Source: Thauera sp. (GTDB lineage Bacteria > Pseudomonadota > Gammaproteobacteria > Burkholderiales > Rhodocyclaceae). Taken from it: a stretch of 64,000 nucleotides of DNA. The stretch is from contig JAFLDS010000017.1 of assembly GCA_017302295.1 (NCBI GenBank), forward strand, positions 1 to 64,000. The letters run 5' to 3'. Below the pieces are notes generated by a model. The model was not told the DNA's origin and searched no databases. It worked only from the letters and a program-made list of their open reading frames with translations. Position numbers and translations under genes: made by a program. Shown here piece by piece: positions 48,416-58,196 of the stretch; position 1 is the stretch's first letter, and every line of letters starts with the position of its first letter.

Positions 48416-50451
48416 GATGTGAGGTCTTCCTGCAGATGGGTGAGCGCGTCGGCGAGCGCAGGCGTGTCGAAGGGTTTGCGCAGCACGGGCACGCCAGCTG
48501 GCGAATGCATGTCCGTGCCTTCGCTGGCGTAGCCGGTGATGAGCAGTACGGGCAGGCCGGGACGCATCTCGCGTGCGCGCGCGGCGAGCTCCTGGCCGCC
48601 GAGGCCGCCCGGCATCACCGTGTCGCTGACCAGGATGGCGATGTCCTCGACGTGTTCGAGCAGTCCGAGTGCCTCGACGCCATCGGCAGCCTCTATCACC
48701 GGGTGTCCGAGGGTGGTGAGCTGCATGCGGATCACCTTGCGCACTTCCGGCTCGTCCTCGACGAGCAGCACCGGTCCGTCGCGCAGCGGCGGCGCCGAGC
48801 GCGCGACCGGAGCCGCAGCCGGCGCGGGGGCAGGCGCGGCCGCCATCGGCAGCACGAAGCGCACGTTCGTCCCCTTGTTTGGCGAACTGAGGATGCGCAC
48901 GTTGCCGCCGGACTGGCGCACGAAGCCATACACCATCGACAGCCCCAGGCCGCTGCCGCCGCCGAAGGGCTTGGTGGTGAAGAAGGGTTCGAATACCCGA
49001 GGCAGCACGGCGGCATCGATGCCGCTGCCGCTGTCGGAGACGTCGATCTGCACGTAGTCGCCGGCGGGCACTTCCGCGGCGCGGGCGAGCGCGGCATCGA
49101 GCGTGCGCTGCGTGACCGCGATCGTCAGCTCGCCGCCGTCGGGCATCGCGTCGCGGGCGTTCAGGGCCAGGTTGAGGAGGGCGTTCTCGAGCTGGTGCGG
49201 GTCCACGAAGGCGTGCAGGGGTTCGCCGGGCAGGCGCAGCCTGACCTTGATCGTCTCGCCCAGCGTGCGCACCAGCAGGTGGGTCATGTTGTGCACCAGC
49301 GAACCCACCTCGATCGCGCTCGGCTCGAGCGTCTGGCGGCGCGAGAAACTCAGCAGCCGGCGGATCAGCTCGGCGCCGCGGCGTGCGGCCTGCAGCGAGG
49401 GATCGACGAAGGGAGCGATGCCGGCGCTGTCGGACTGCTCCTTGAGTGCAGACAGGTTGCCGATGATGATGGTCAGCAGGTTGTTGAAGTCGTGCGCCAG
49501 CCCGCCGGTGAGCTGGCCGACGGCCTCCATCTTCTGCGCCTGCACCAGCGCGGCCTGGCTGGCCTTCTGTTCGGTGATGTCGGTCGACATCACGAAGAAG
49601 CCGACGATGTCGCCGTCAGCTCCGGTCTCGGGGACGATCACGCTGCGGGCATGGACGATGCGGCCTTGCGGTCCGGGGCGGCTGTATTCGTAGCAGACGC
49701 GCTCTCCGCGGCGGGCCCGGTCCACCTGCGGACGGATCTGCCGATAGGTTTCTTCTCCCAGTACTTCGTGGATGCTGCGGCCGACGATCTCGTCCTTCGT
49801 GTAGCCGAACCACTCGGCGTAGCCGCGGTTGGCAAAATGGTAGATCTCGCCGCGATCCACGTAGGCGATCAGCGCGGGAATGGAGTCGACGATCAGCTGC
49901 AGGCGATGCTCGCTGCGCCGCAGCGCGGCGGCGATCTGGTCCTTCTCGGCGTTGGTCTGCTCGAGCTCGGCGGTGCGCTCGCGCACCCGCGCCTCGAGCT
50001 GGGCGTTCTGCTCCTGGATCAGCGCTTCGGCGCGGCGCTGCTCGGTGATGTCGGTCCACAGCGAGACGAAGCCGAGGTTGGGAATCGGCACCCCGCGCAC
50101 CGCCAGCACCGTTCCGTTGGGGCGCGCACGTTCCACGTAGTGCGGCTGGAAGGCGCGTGCCGCGGCCATGCGTTGCGCAACCAGTCGTTCAATGTCGCCT
50201 TCGCCATACTCGCCGCGCTCTGCGTTGAAGCGTACGAAGGCCTCGAACGGAGTGCCCTCCCGCACCAGTTCTTCGGGGAAGTCCAGCAGGCGCACCAACG
50301 CCTTGTTCCAGGTCACCAGCTTGGGCGTGGTGTCGAAGACCGCGATCGCCTGGTCGAGCAGGTCGAGCCCGGCCAGCAGCAGGTCGTGGCGGCGCAATTG
50401 TTCCGGCGTGAAGCTGGAAAGATCGGCCTGGGGAGTGGGCGTTTTCGCCAT
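48412..50451 (-). CDS. Hybrid histidine kinase with two PAS domains and receiver
   Basis: 679 residues with no membrane span, so a soluble sensor. Order: PAS-7-like domain (20-130, 'LDLLDQAIAVFDTTPKLVTWNKALVRLLDFPEEL'), coiled coil (about 135-175), PAS4 (about 180-300, 'IVDSIPALIAYVDRGEIYHFANRGYAEWFGY'), HisKA with 'GGLAHDFNNLLTIIIGNL', HATPase with 'NLALNARDAMPDGGEL' and 'GSGLGLSMVYGFVRQSGG', and a C-terminal receiver ('LLVEDEPEVRKV', Asp in 'VSDTVMPGG'). It passes phosphate to the OmpR-type regulator encoded with an ATGA overlap. The signal is unknown; PAS domains suggest a redox or small-molecule cue. Confidence 0.9.
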   Translation of the reverse strand: MAKTPTPQADLSSFTPEQLRRHDLLLAGLDLLDQAIAVFDTTPKLVTWNKALVRLLDFPEELVREGTPFEAFVRFNAERGEYGEGDIERLVAQRMAAARAFQPHYVERARPNGTVLAVRGVPIPNLGFVSLWTDITEQRRAEALIQEQNAQLEARVRERTAELEQTNAEKDQIAAALRRSEHRLQLIVDSIPALIAYVDRGEIYHFANRGYAEWFGYTKDEIVGRSIHEVLGEETYRQIRPQVDRARRGERVCYEYSRPGPQGRIVHARSVIVPETGADGDIVGFFVMSTDITEQKASQAALVQAQKMEAVGQLTGGLAHDFNNLLTIIIGNLSALKEQSDSAGIAPFVDPSLQAARRGAELIRRLLSFSRRQTLEPSAIEVGSLVHNMTHLLVRTLGETIKVRLRLPGEPLHAFVDPHQLENALLNLALNARDAMPDGGELTIAVTQRTLDAALARAAEVPAGDYVQIDVSDSGSGIDAAVLPRVFEPFFTTKPFGGGSGLGLSMVYGFVRQSGGNVRILSSPNKGTNVRFVLPMAAAPAPAPAAAPVARSAPPLRDGPVLLVEDEPEVRKVIRMQLTTLGHPVIEAADGVEALGLLEHVEDIAILVSDTVMPGGLGGQELAARAREMRPGLPVLLITGYASEGTDMHSPAGVPVLRKPFDTPALADALTHLQEDLTS

Positions 50452-50545
50452 CTTCTGAGCTGTCTCCAGTTTGGCGATGGGTGCTTGTCGAGCGGATGGT
50501 TGCACAACTTGCAGCGGGGTGGCTGTGGTGTGTGCAGCGGCGAGC

Positions 50546-51649
50546 TCAGCCGGAAGACAGTTGGCTGCCGCGCTCGGCAAGCCGGCGGCGGAAGTGTTCC
50601 GGCGACACGCCACACCACACGACGAAGGCGCGATAGAACGCCGAGGTGTCGGCGTAGCCGAGGTCGGCGGCGATGCGGGCGATGGGCTGGCGGGTCTTGG
50701 TGAGGCGGGCGAGCGCGATGTCGCGCCGGATGGCGTCCTTGATGGTGCGAAAGCCGGCGCCTTCCTCGTCGAGCCGCCGATGGAGCGTCCGGGGCGACAC
50801 ATGCAGGCGGCTGGCGACCTCGGCCACGGAGAGGTTGGCCGGGAGGGCGTCGCGAAGCAGGTCGCGGACGCGGAACACCATCTCGCGGTCGCGCCGGTAC
50901 AGCATCGAGATCTTTCCCGGTGCCCCGTCGAGGAAGGCGGTGAGCGCCGCGTCGTCACGCCGGATCGGCAGGTCCAGCAGGTTTGCCTGAAAGCTCGCGA
51001 CGAGCGCCCCCCGGTTGTCCGTGGCTGGCGCGTTGCTTTCGAAGCGCGAATGTTCCGTATAGACGAGCGCATAGTCGTCGGCATGGAGCGGGCGCGCATA
51101 GGGAAAGCGCACCGCGTCGAGCGCCAGTCCGCGGCCGACGAACCAGCAGGCTACCCCGTGCAGCAGGCGCAGCAGCCATTCGAAGGCGAACACCCGCGCC
51201 GGATCGTCGCGTTCGGCGGTGAGCGGACGGACTTCGGTGATCCGCAGTTCGGCGAGGCTGGCGTCGCGGCGGATCGACACGGCCAGGTCCGGCAGCACGA
51301 TACGCAGGAAACGCGCGGCACGCGCCATGGCTTCGGCCAGCGTGGCAGCGCCGAGCATGCTGCGGCACAGGAACTCGAAGCTGCCCGGCGGCATGCTGCG
51401 GCTGAACAGGCCGAAGGCCTCGTCGTCGAGTTCGGCGACGACACGGTTGTACAAGGCTGCGTAGCGGTCGACCGGGATGCGGCTGGCAGCATCTGCAAGG
51501 TCGATGTTGCTGGCAGCAAGCAGTGGTACCAGGTCGCGCCCCAGACGGCGCATGCCCGAGATCATGCCGCTGACGAAACCCATGGCAACCGTGGCGCGGC
51601 TGCGGTAGGCGCCGCCGGCGAGGTCGGTCGAGGAGGCGGCGTTAGGCAT
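50546..51649 (-). CDS. AraC-family transcriptional regulator
   Basis: About 367 residues if ATG 51649 is used; in-frame ATGs at 51697 and 51718 are alternatives and no ribosome site decides. The N-terminal part is an AraC 'Arabinose_bd'-type domain ('VAMGFVSGMISGMRRLGRDLVPLLAASNIDLADAASRIPVDRYAALYNRV'), and the C-terminal two helix-turn-helix motifs are clear ('LSVAEVASRLHVSPRTLHRRLDEEG', 'PIARIAADLGYADTSAFYRAFVVWCGVSPEHFRR'). It is divergent from icmF, so control of the branched or straight acyl-CoA mutase is the natural hypothesis. Confidence 0.87.
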   Translation of the reverse strand: MPNAASSTDLAGGAYRSRATVAMGFVSGMISGMRRLGRDLVPLLAASNIDLADAASRIPVDRYAALYNRVVAELDDEAFGLFSRSMPPGSFEFLCRSMLGAATLAEAMARAARFLRIVLPDLAVSIRRDASLAELRITEVRPLTAERDDPARVFAFEWLLRLLHGVACWFVGRGLALDAVRFPYARPLHADDYALVYTEHSRFESNAPATDNRGALVASFQANLLDLPIRRDDAALTAFLDGAPGKISMLYRRDREMVFRVRDLLRDALPANLSVAEVASRLHVSPRTLHRRLDEEGAGFRTIKDAIRRDIALARLTKTRQPIARIAADLGYADTSAFYRAFVVWCGVSPEHFRRRLAERGSQLSSG

Positions 51650-51782
51650 GGCAGGGCGTGCACACGACAGGAGGTTAGCCTTTGGCGGATTTTGCATGAT
51701 CGACGTCCGCTGCGGCAATGGCGCTGGCGTCCGTGGCCTTCTAATATTTCATGATTGAAGTTTCTCAGGTGAAGGAGACCCC

Positions 51783-54700
51783 ATGACTGACCTCAGCGTT
51801 GCCCACAAGCTCTCGCCCTACAAGCCGAAGAACAAGGTGCGTTTCGTCACCGCGGCGGCGCTGTTCGACGGCCACGATGCGTCGATCAACATCATGCGCC
51901 GCATCCTGCAGTCGACCGGCTCGGAGGTCATTCACCTGGGCCACAACCGTTCGGTGGGCGAGATCGTCAATGCCGCGCTGCAGGAAGACGTGCAGGGCAT
52001 CGCCATCACCAGCTACCAGGGCGGTCACGTCGAGTTCTTCAAGTACATGATCGATCTGCTGAAGGCCAACGGCGGCGAGAACATCAAGGTCTTCGGCGGC
52101 GGCGGCGGCGTGATCGTGCCGGCCGAAATCCGCGAGCTGCACGACTACGGCGTGACCCACATCTTCTCGCCCGAAGACGGGGCCAAGATGGGCCTGCAGG
52201 GCATGATCAACAGCGTGGTCGAGCGCTGCGATGTCGATGTCACCCAGGCTGCGCCGCAAAAGGCCGACGCGGTGCTGAAGGCACTCGCCCAGGGCGACCG
52301 CCGTGCGCTGGCGCAGATCATCACCGCGCTGGAAAACGGCGGCTATGGCGACGACGTCAAGAAGGCGCTGATCGACGCCGCGGCCAAGACCAAGGTGCCG
52401 ACGCTGGGCATCACCGGCACCGGCGGCGCGGGCAAGTCCTCGCTGACCGACGAGCTGGTGCGCCGCTTCCGCCTCGACCAGCACGACAAGCTCAAGCTCG
52501 CCATCGTCTCCATCGACCCGTCGCGCAAGCGCACTGGCGGCGCGCTGCTGGGTGACCGCATCCGCATGAACGCGATCGAGCACGACAACATCTACATGCG
52601 CTCGCTCGCCACCCGCGACACCGGCTCGGAAGTGTCGGCCGCGCTGCCGGAAGTCATCGCCGCGTGCAAGCTGGCGGGCTTCGACCTGGTCATCGTCGAG
52701 ACCTCGGGTATCGGCCAGGGGAATGCCGCGATCGTGCCCTTCGTCGATCTGTCGCTGTACGTGATGACGCCGGAGTTCGGCGCCGCCAGCCAGCTCGAAA
52801 AGATCGACATGCTCGACTTTGCAGACTTCGTCGCGATCAACAAGTTCGACCGCAAGGGCGCCGAGGATGCGCTGCGCGACGTGCGCAAGCAGTACCAGCG
52901 CAACCGCGAGCTGTTCAACCAGAACACGGACGAGATGCCGGTGTTCGGCACCATGGCGGCACGCTTCAACGACGACGGCGTCACCGCCTTGTACCAGGCG
53001 GTGTTGCCGGCGCTGGTCGGCAAGGGACTGAAGGTGGCCAAGAGCGCGCTGCCGGTGGTCAGCGTGAAATCCTCCAGCGCGGGCCGCGCCATCGTTCCGG
53101 CAGACCGTATCCGCTACCTGGCCGAGATCGCCGACACCGTGCGCGGCTACCACAAGCACATCGAACAGCAGGCGCGCGTGGCGCGCGAGCGCCAGTCGCT
53201 GAAGATCGCCAAGGGTCTGTTCGAGCAGTGCGGCAAGGATGCAGGCTCGTTCGATGAACTCATCAACTGGAAGGACGGTGAGCTCACCCCGCAGGCGAAG
53301 AAGTTGCTCGAGCAGTGGCCGACCGAGAAGGCGCTGTATGCGGCCGACGAGTACGTGGTGAAGATCCGTGACAAGGAGATCCGTACCCAGCTCACCCACA
53401 CCTCGCTGTCGGGCAGCAAGATCCGCAAGGTGGCGCTGCCCAACTTCGACGACGAGGGCGAGACGCTCAAGTTCCTGATGAAGGAAAACGTCCCTGGCTC
53501 CTTCCCCTACACCGCCGGCGTGTTCGCCTTCAAGCGCGAGGGCGAGGACCCCACCCGCATGTTCGCCGGCGAAGGCGACGCCTTCCGCACCAACCGCCGT
53601 TTCAAGAAGGTTTCAGAAGGCATGCCGGCGCACCGCCTTTCCACCGCCTTCGACTCGGTGACGCTGTACGGCTGCGACCCCGATCTGCGTCCGGACATCT
53701 ACGGCAAGATCGGCAACTCCGGCGTGTCGATCGCCACGCTCGACGACATGAAGGTGCTGTACGACGGCTTCGACCTGTGCGCGCCGAGCACCTCGGTGTC
53801 GATGACGATCAACGGCCCGGCGCCGATCATCCTCGCCTTCTTCTTCAACACCGCGCTCGACCAGCAGCTCGCAAAGTTCAAGGCCGACAACGGCCGCGAG
53901 CCGACCGCCGACGAGCACGCCAAGATCAAGGCGTGGACACTGTCCACCGTGCGCGGCACGGTGCAGGCGGACATCCTGAAGGAAGACCAGGGTCAGAACA
54001 CCTGCATCTTCAGCACCGAGTTCGCGCTGAAGATGATGGGCGACATCCAGGCTTACTTCGTCCACAACAAGGTGCAGAACTTCTACTCGGTGTCGATCTC
54101 CGGCTATCACATCGCCGAGGCCGGCGCGAACCCGATCAGCCAGCTCGCCTTCACGCTGTCCAACGGTTTCACCTACGTCGAGAGCTACCTGGCCCGTGGC
54201 ATGCACATCGACGACTTCGCGCCCAACCTGAGCTTCTTCTTCAGCAACGGCATGGACCCGGAATACTCGGTGATCGGCCGCGTCGCCCGCCGCATCTGGG
54301 CGGTGGCGATGAAGAACAAGTACGGCGCCAACGAGCGCAGCCAGAAGCTGAAGTACCACGTGCAGACCTCCGGCCGCTCGCTGCACGCGCAGGAGATGGA
54401 CTTCAACGATATTCGTACGACCCTGCAGGCGCTGATCGCGATCTACGACAACTGCAACTCGCTGCACACCAACGCCTACGACGAGGCGATCACCACGCCG
54501 ACCGAAGAAAGCGTGCGGCGCGCGATGGCGATCCAGTTGATCATCAACCGCGAGTGGGGCCTGGCGAAGAACGAGAACCCCAACCAGGGCGCCTTCATCA
54601 TCGAGGAGCTCACCGACCTCGTCGAAGAAGCCGTGCTCAAGGAGTTCGAGGCTATCGCCTCCCGCGGCGGCGTGCTCGGCGCGATGGAGACCGGCTACCA

Positions 54701-55049
54701 GCGCGGCAAGATTCAGGAGGAGTCGCTCTACTACGAGCACAAGAAGCACGACGGCTCCTACCCGATCATCGGTGTGAACACCTTCCTCAACCCGAAGGGA
54801 CAGGCGCAGCAGGAGATCGAGCTGGCGCGCTCGACCGAGGAAGAGAAGCAGGGCCAGTTGAAGCGCCTGGCCGACTTCCACGCCCGCAACCAGGCCGAGG
54901 CGCCGAAGTGGCAGGCCAGGCTGCAGCAGGCCGTCATCGACAATGCCAACGTGTTCGAGGTGCTGGTGGATGCGGTGCGCTACTGCTCGCTGGGCCAGAT
55001 CACCGAGGCGCTGTACAAGGTGGGCGGCCAGTACCGGCGCAGCATGTGA
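51783..55049 (+). CDS. icmF: IcmF: fused isobutyryl-CoA mutase / GTPase
   Basis: 1088 residues with the three-part layout of IcmF. B12-binding domain first (about 15-140, '[15 protein letters not shown]', '[18 protein letters not shown]', '[12 protein letters not shown]'), then a MeaB-like GTPase (about 190-460, Walker A '[17 protein letters not shown]', '[23 protein letters not shown]', 'VETSGIGQG', 'INKFDRKG'), then the substrate-binding mutase barrel (about 520-1080, '[36 protein letters not shown]'). It interconverts isobutyryl-CoA and n-butyryl-CoA (some forms act on isovaleryl/pivalyl-CoA), carrying its own chaperone. It sits beside an AraC regulator. The strong ribosome site GAAGGAG precedes the start. 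Confidence 0.95.
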   Translation: MTDLSVAHKLSPYKPKNKVRFVTAAALFDGHDASINIMRRILQSTGSEVIHLGHNRSVGEIVNAALQEDVQGIAITSYQGGHVEFFKYMIDLLKANGGENIKVFGGGGGVIVPAEIRELHDYGVTHIFSPEDGAKMGLQGMINSVVERCDVDVTQAAPQKADAVLKALAQGDRRALAQIITALENGGYGDDVKKALIDAAAKTKVPTLGITGTGGAGKSSLTDELVRRFRLDQHDKLKLAIVSIDPSRKRTGGALLGDRIRMNAIEHDNIYMRSLATRDTGSEVSAALPEVIAACKLAGFDLVIVETSGIGQGNAAIVPFVDLSLYVMTPEFGAASQLEKIDMLDFADFVAINKFDRKGAEDALRDVRKQYQRNRELFNQNTDEMPVFGTMAARFNDDGVTALYQAVLPALVGKGLKVAKSALPVVSVKSSSAGRAIVPADRIRYLAEIADTVRGYHKHIEQQARVARERQSLKIAKGLFEQCGKDAGSFDELINWKDGELTPQAKKLLEQWPTEKALYAADEYVVKIRDKEIRTQLTHTSLSGSKIRKVALPNFDDEGETLKFLMKENVPGSFPYTAGVFAFKREGEDPTRMFAGEGDAFRTNRRFKKVSEGMPAHRLSTAFDSVTLYGCDPDLRPDIYGKIGNSGVSIATLDDMKVLYDGFDLCAPSTSVSMTINGPAPIILAFFFNTALDQQLAKFKADNGREPTADEHAKIKAWTLSTVRGTVQADILKEDQGQNTCIFSTEFALKMMGDIQAYFVHNKVQNFYSVSISGYHIAEAGANPISQLAFTLSNGFTYVESYLARGMHIDDFAPNLSFFFSNGMDPEYSVIGRVARRIWAVAMKNKYGANERSQKLKYHVQTSGRSLHAQEMDFNDIRTTLQALIAIYDNCNSLHTNAYDEAITTPTEESVRRAMAIQLIINREWGLAKNENPNQGAFIIEELTDLVEEAVLKEFEAIASRGGVLGAMETGYQRGKIQEESLYYEHKKHDGSYPIIGVNTFLNPKGQAQQEIELARSTEEEKQGQLKRLADFHARNQAEAPKWQARLQQAVIDNANVFEVLVDAVRYCSLGQITEALYKVGGQYRRSM

Positions 55050-55070
55050 GCGGAATCCGGCTCGGGTAAT

Positions 55071-55099
55071 TGGAAACGGCGCCCAAAGCGCCGTTTCCA
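55071..55099. terminator. Bidirectional hairpin between icmF and the depolymerase gene
   Basis: GGAAACGGCGC-CCAAA-GCGCCGTTTCC: perfect 11-bp stem between convergent stops. Bases after it are only mildly T-rich (ATTGTGCATT), but the place fits a shared transcription end. Confidence 0.6.
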
Positions 55100-55127
55100 T
55101 TGTGCATTCGGGCTTTGCCGCCGATGC

Positions 55128-56243
55128 TCAGCGCGGAGTCCCTGCGGCGAGCGCGTCGATCATGGCCCGCAAGGTCTTGATCTGCACACCGTTCTTCGTC
55201 GCGTAGTCGTCGCCGGTGTAGCCCCACCAGTCCCAGCAACCGTTGGGGTTGCGGAACGGGATGGAGACCGCCTGCGGGTAGAGCACGACGATGTTGTTGT
55301 TGTCCGCCCAGCGGTCGTAGCCGGTGTTCTTCACGAACAGCGTGCCATTGTAGAGCCCGCCACCCGGTGGCGGACGCAGCGGCAGGTAGCTCTGGCCCTG
55401 CTTGCAGCCGTGCAGCGCGATATGAACGCGGCACGGCTGGCCCTTGGCGCAGCTCTCCGGAACGTAGGCCCAGCCGGTCTTGTCCAGCCCGGTGCTCCAG
55501 CTGAAGAAGCCGCGGTTTTCGGCAGGAAGGTAAGCGCTCTGGTCGAACTCGATGAAGCGGCCGGCCGGCTTGCTGCCCGGCGGCTTCAGCGGGCCATAGA
55601 TCCAGCTCAGGATCTGGCCGGCGCTATCGAAGCCGCACTTCCCGATGTAGGGCTCGGTCTCCTTGCTGCAGGCGATGCCGAAGTTGGATGTGGGCATCGT
55701 GTGTGCGGCGTCGGCGAGGCGCACGGGAGACAGATTGGCGGCAGGCACGCCAACTGCGGCATAGAAGGCGGCGAGCTGGTCGGCGATGGTCGGCGGCACC
55801 AGGGTGTCCTTCGTCCCCGACACGGTGAGAATGCGGTCGCTGGCCAGGTCCGCAACGGGGTCGATGAGCCCCTTTGCCGCCATGGCTTTGGCTTCCGCGG
55901 CCAGGCCCGGCGCATTCGCGCTGGTCGGCGTGACCTTGCACGATACCGCCGGCTCGCCGGTGCACGAGCACTGCGCTACTGCCCGCATCACGTCGCCCTG
56001 CGAACAGTTGTACGGCCCGCCGGCGACAACGCCCGCGCCCTTGACGATGGACGAGTGCGCCACCTGGAACTGTACGGTCATGAAGCCGCCGGACGAGATT
56101 CCGGATACCGAGGTCTGGTTGATGTCGATGTTCAGCGCGGGCAGTGGTGGGGCGGCCTGGGCTACAAGCGGCGAAGCACTGACAAGTATGGCGAGGCTGA
56201 GCATGAGAGCCTGGCGTTCGGGTCGAAAGAAATGGGTCGGCAT
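55128..56243 (-). CDS. Secreted PHB-depolymerase-like esterase
   Basis: 371 residues, start ATG 56243 with GGAG upstream. Signal peptide ends 'PLVAQAAPP'. The alpha/beta-hydrolase fold has the lipase box GISSGG with nucleophile Ser ('SVSGISSGGFMTVQFQVAHS'), Asp in 'VSGTKDTLVPP' and His in 'DAAHTMPTSNF'. Several Cys pairs and the late 'HIALHGCKQG' fit the extracellular/periplasmic polyhydroxybutyrate depolymerase family. It would release 3-hydroxybutyrate from short-chain polyester or oligomers outside the cytoplasm. No separate substrate-binding domain is seen. The substrate is inferred from family. Confidence 0.85.
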   Translation of the reverse strand: MPTHFFRPERQALMLSLAILVSASPLVAQAAPPLPALNIDINQTSVSGISSGGFMTVQFQVAHSSIVKGAGVVAGGPYNCSQGDVMRAVAQCSCTGEPAVSCKVTPTSANAPGLAAEAKAMAAKGLIDPVADLASDRILTVSGTKDTLVPPTIADQLAAFYAAVGVPAANLSPVRLADAAHTMPTSNFGIACSKETEPYIGKCGFDSAGQILSWIYGPLKPPGSKPAGRFIEFDQSAYLPAENRGFFSWSTGLDKTGWAYVPESCAKGQPCRVHIALHGCKQGQSYLPLRPPPGGGLYNGTLFVKNTGYDRWADNNNIVVLYPQAVSIPFRNPNGCWDWWGYTGDDYATKNGVQIKTLRAMIDALAAGTPR

Positions 56244-56581
56244 GAGATTCTCCAAACTATTGGAATTGCCGTCGCAAGCGATTGCGGTATGCATACTTTC
56301 GGGCATGGCTCATGTTTGAGCGACGGAGTTTTGCGTTGCAAGAGTCTTCGCACGGCGCTTCTGCTGCGTCTGATGTGCACCGCGGCGTTGCCACATCATG
56401 CACCAACGTCGATGTCAGTTGGAAGTCACCGGGCGACAGGCCGTTGGTCAAGGAAGCGTCACCTCAGGGCTCTGTCGCGGAGCGCCGGCGGAGCGCGCGA
56501 TGTGGAGCGACAACAAGTCTCAATTCAGATAGCCAAATTGGCTAGCGATGCTAGATTGAAGACATCCGGGAGGTGCAGCCC
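56244..56581. other. Intergenic region upstream of the TIR-SIR2 operon
   Basis: 338 bases with no supported gene, carrying the divergent promoters of the esterase and the defence-like operon. Two perfect inverted repeats lie close to the operon start and are listed separately. A GGGAGG ribosome site (56568-56573) fixes the operon's first start at ATG 56582. Confidence 0.5.
56531..56554. promoter_or_regulatory. Twin inverted repeats before the TIR-SIR2 operon
   Basis: AGCCAA-A-TTGGCT (56531-56543) directly overlaps CTAGC-GAT-GCTAG (56542-56554). Both are perfect and lie 28-51 bp before the first start of the operon. They look like operator sites for a dimeric regulator; no regulator gene is adjacent. 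Confidence 0.45.
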
Positions 56582-58192
56582 ATGGGTGAGAGTGCTTCCG
56601 GCGAAGTCCGCCGGAACGATTTCGATGTATTCATCAGCTACAACTCGCGAAATGCTGAGATTGTTCGGCGCATCGCAGAACATCTGCGTGACACCGAGAA
56701 GTTGCGCGTCTGGCTGGACGATTGGTGTCTCGATCCCGGCCTCCCGTGGATGGACGGTCTCTATAAGGGGCTGAGGGCCAGCGCTTCAGTTGCGGTGTTC
56801 GTGGGTCCGGATGGGTTGGGCGATTGGCAGGCGCCCGAGCTTCAGGTAGCGCTAAACAATCAGGTCAAAAGTGGCAAGAGAGTCATTCCCGTGCTGTTAC
56901 CTGGTGCGCCGGCACCCGAGAAGCTGCCCGATTTTCTGACCTTGCTCAAAGCCGTCGTGTTTCGCGACGGCCCCGATGACGCAAGTGCGCGCGGGAGGCT
57001 GGTCTGGGGTATCACGGGCATCAATCCGCTTGCCAGAGTTACTCAAGGCGACAATCGGGCCCCGATGGTCGAAGTGGCGGGTCGTGTCGAGGATCCTCTG
57101 GATGCTGCGGAAGGAGCGCTTGCCGATGCGCTCGAAAACGGGAGTGTCACGTTCCTGGTTGGCCGCTTTGCGGGGAGTGCGGAGGCGCAATCTCCGCCGT
57201 CGCCAAGATCTTTGAGCGAGGCCATGCTCAGAGATCTCAAGTTGCTGCCCGACAACTACGATGGGATGGTTCCGGGGGTCGAGGCGGCGGCGGCATTGCT
57301 CGCTACCGAACGCAGCGATCCTGGCATGGAACGGCGAGTCATCGATCTCCTGGCCAGTTTCAATGTTGCACAGCCGGCGGGGGTCCATGGGGCGCTGGCC
57401 GACTTGATGCGGGTGCTGCAGCATAAGCCGCCGCCTCGAGCCAATCGGCGGGTTCCTCGATTGATCCTGACTACGAGTTTCGATCTATGCCTTGAACGAG
57501 CCCTGCTACGGGCCGGCCTGTCATTTTCCCGTCTGGTGCATCACCGTGCTGGCGGTCGCATCGATGTCAACGTTTTCCAGGATGTGAAGCGGATCGACGC
57601 CGCTCACGTACTCATCAACGGCCAGCTTGTCGATGTGGCCGACGTGGCACTGCTCGACAAGCAGATCTACGACTGCGATCAGCGCAGCGTCCGTCTTCAG
57701 GATTCGGGCATGGATCCTGGAAGGCCCGACAATCCGCTTGCATCACTGCTTGTACGAGATCTTCCCGATCCGATCCTTTACAAGTTTCAGGGATCCCGGG
57801 ACATCGACAACTCGTCGGCTATTTCCGCCGATCAGTGTTTCGATTTTCTATGGCGCCTTCTGCGACAGCGTTGCATACCGAGTCAGATCGCCGAGATCAT
57901 CGCATCTTCCACTTTGCTGGTAATAGGCAGCAATCTGCTCGACTATGATTTTCGCCTGACCTACCACACCCTCTTGCGCGAGCAGTTGGAGATCAATCCC
58001 AATCCGCATTACGCGGTTGTTTGCCGCGGTGAGCTGGACCGCCGCGACTATGGGCACAAATTGACGGAAACGGCGTGGGGGAAGGTGAAGCAGGTTGCCA
58101 TGAGCAAGTACCGCATGGAGCTCCTCGACGTGGCCACGGCGCCTTTGCTGGCGCGGGTCGCGGCGAGACTCGGGCGGCGGTGGGGGGCATAA
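56582..58192 (+). CDS. TIR-SIR2 fusion protein (degenerate SIR2)
   Basis: 536 residues. TIR domain at 12-115: 'FDVFISYNSRNAEIVRRIAEHL', 'RVWLDDWCLDPGLPWMDGL' and 'DWQAPELQVAL', placing the likely NADase glutamate at Glu86. From about residue 190 follows a SIR2-like domain recognisable by 'LILTTSFDLCLERAL', 'ILYKFQGS' and 'LLVIGSNLLDYDFRL'. In active bacterial SIR2 NADases these read TTNxD and KLHG; here the Asn is Ser and the His is Gln, and the glycine loop (VGRFAGSA) is irregular. So the TIR part may be the active NADase and the SIR2 part a sensor or scaffold. First gene of a three-gene operon, 4 bp before the NTPase gene. Anti-phage function is inferred from the domain types. Confidence 0.85.
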   Translation: MGESASGEVRRNDFDVFISYNSRNAEIVRRIAEHLRDTEKLRVWLDDWCLDPGLPWMDGLYKGLRASASVAVFVGPDGLGDWQAPELQVALNNQVKSGKRVIPVLLPGAPAPEKLPDFLTLLKAVVFRDGPDDASARGRLVWGITGINPLARVTQGDNRAPMVEVAGRVEDPLDAAEGALADALENGSVTFLVGRFAGSAEAQSPPSPRSLSEAMLRDLKLLPDNYDGMVPGVEAAAALLATERSDPGMERRVIDLLASFNVAQPAGVHGALADLMRVLQHKPPPRANRRVPRLILTTSFDLCLERALLRAGLSFSRLVHHRAGGRIDVNVFQDVKRIDAAHVLINGQLVDVADVALLDKQIYDCDQRSVRLQDSGMDPGRPDNPLASLLVRDLPDPILYKFQGSRDIDNSSAISADQCFDFLWRLLRQRCIPSQIAEIIASSTLLVIGSNLLDYDFRLTYHTLLREQLEINPNPHYAVVCRGELDRRDYGHKLTETAWGKVKQVAMSKYRMELLDVATAPLLARVAARLGRRWGA

Positions 58193-58196
58193 GGCG

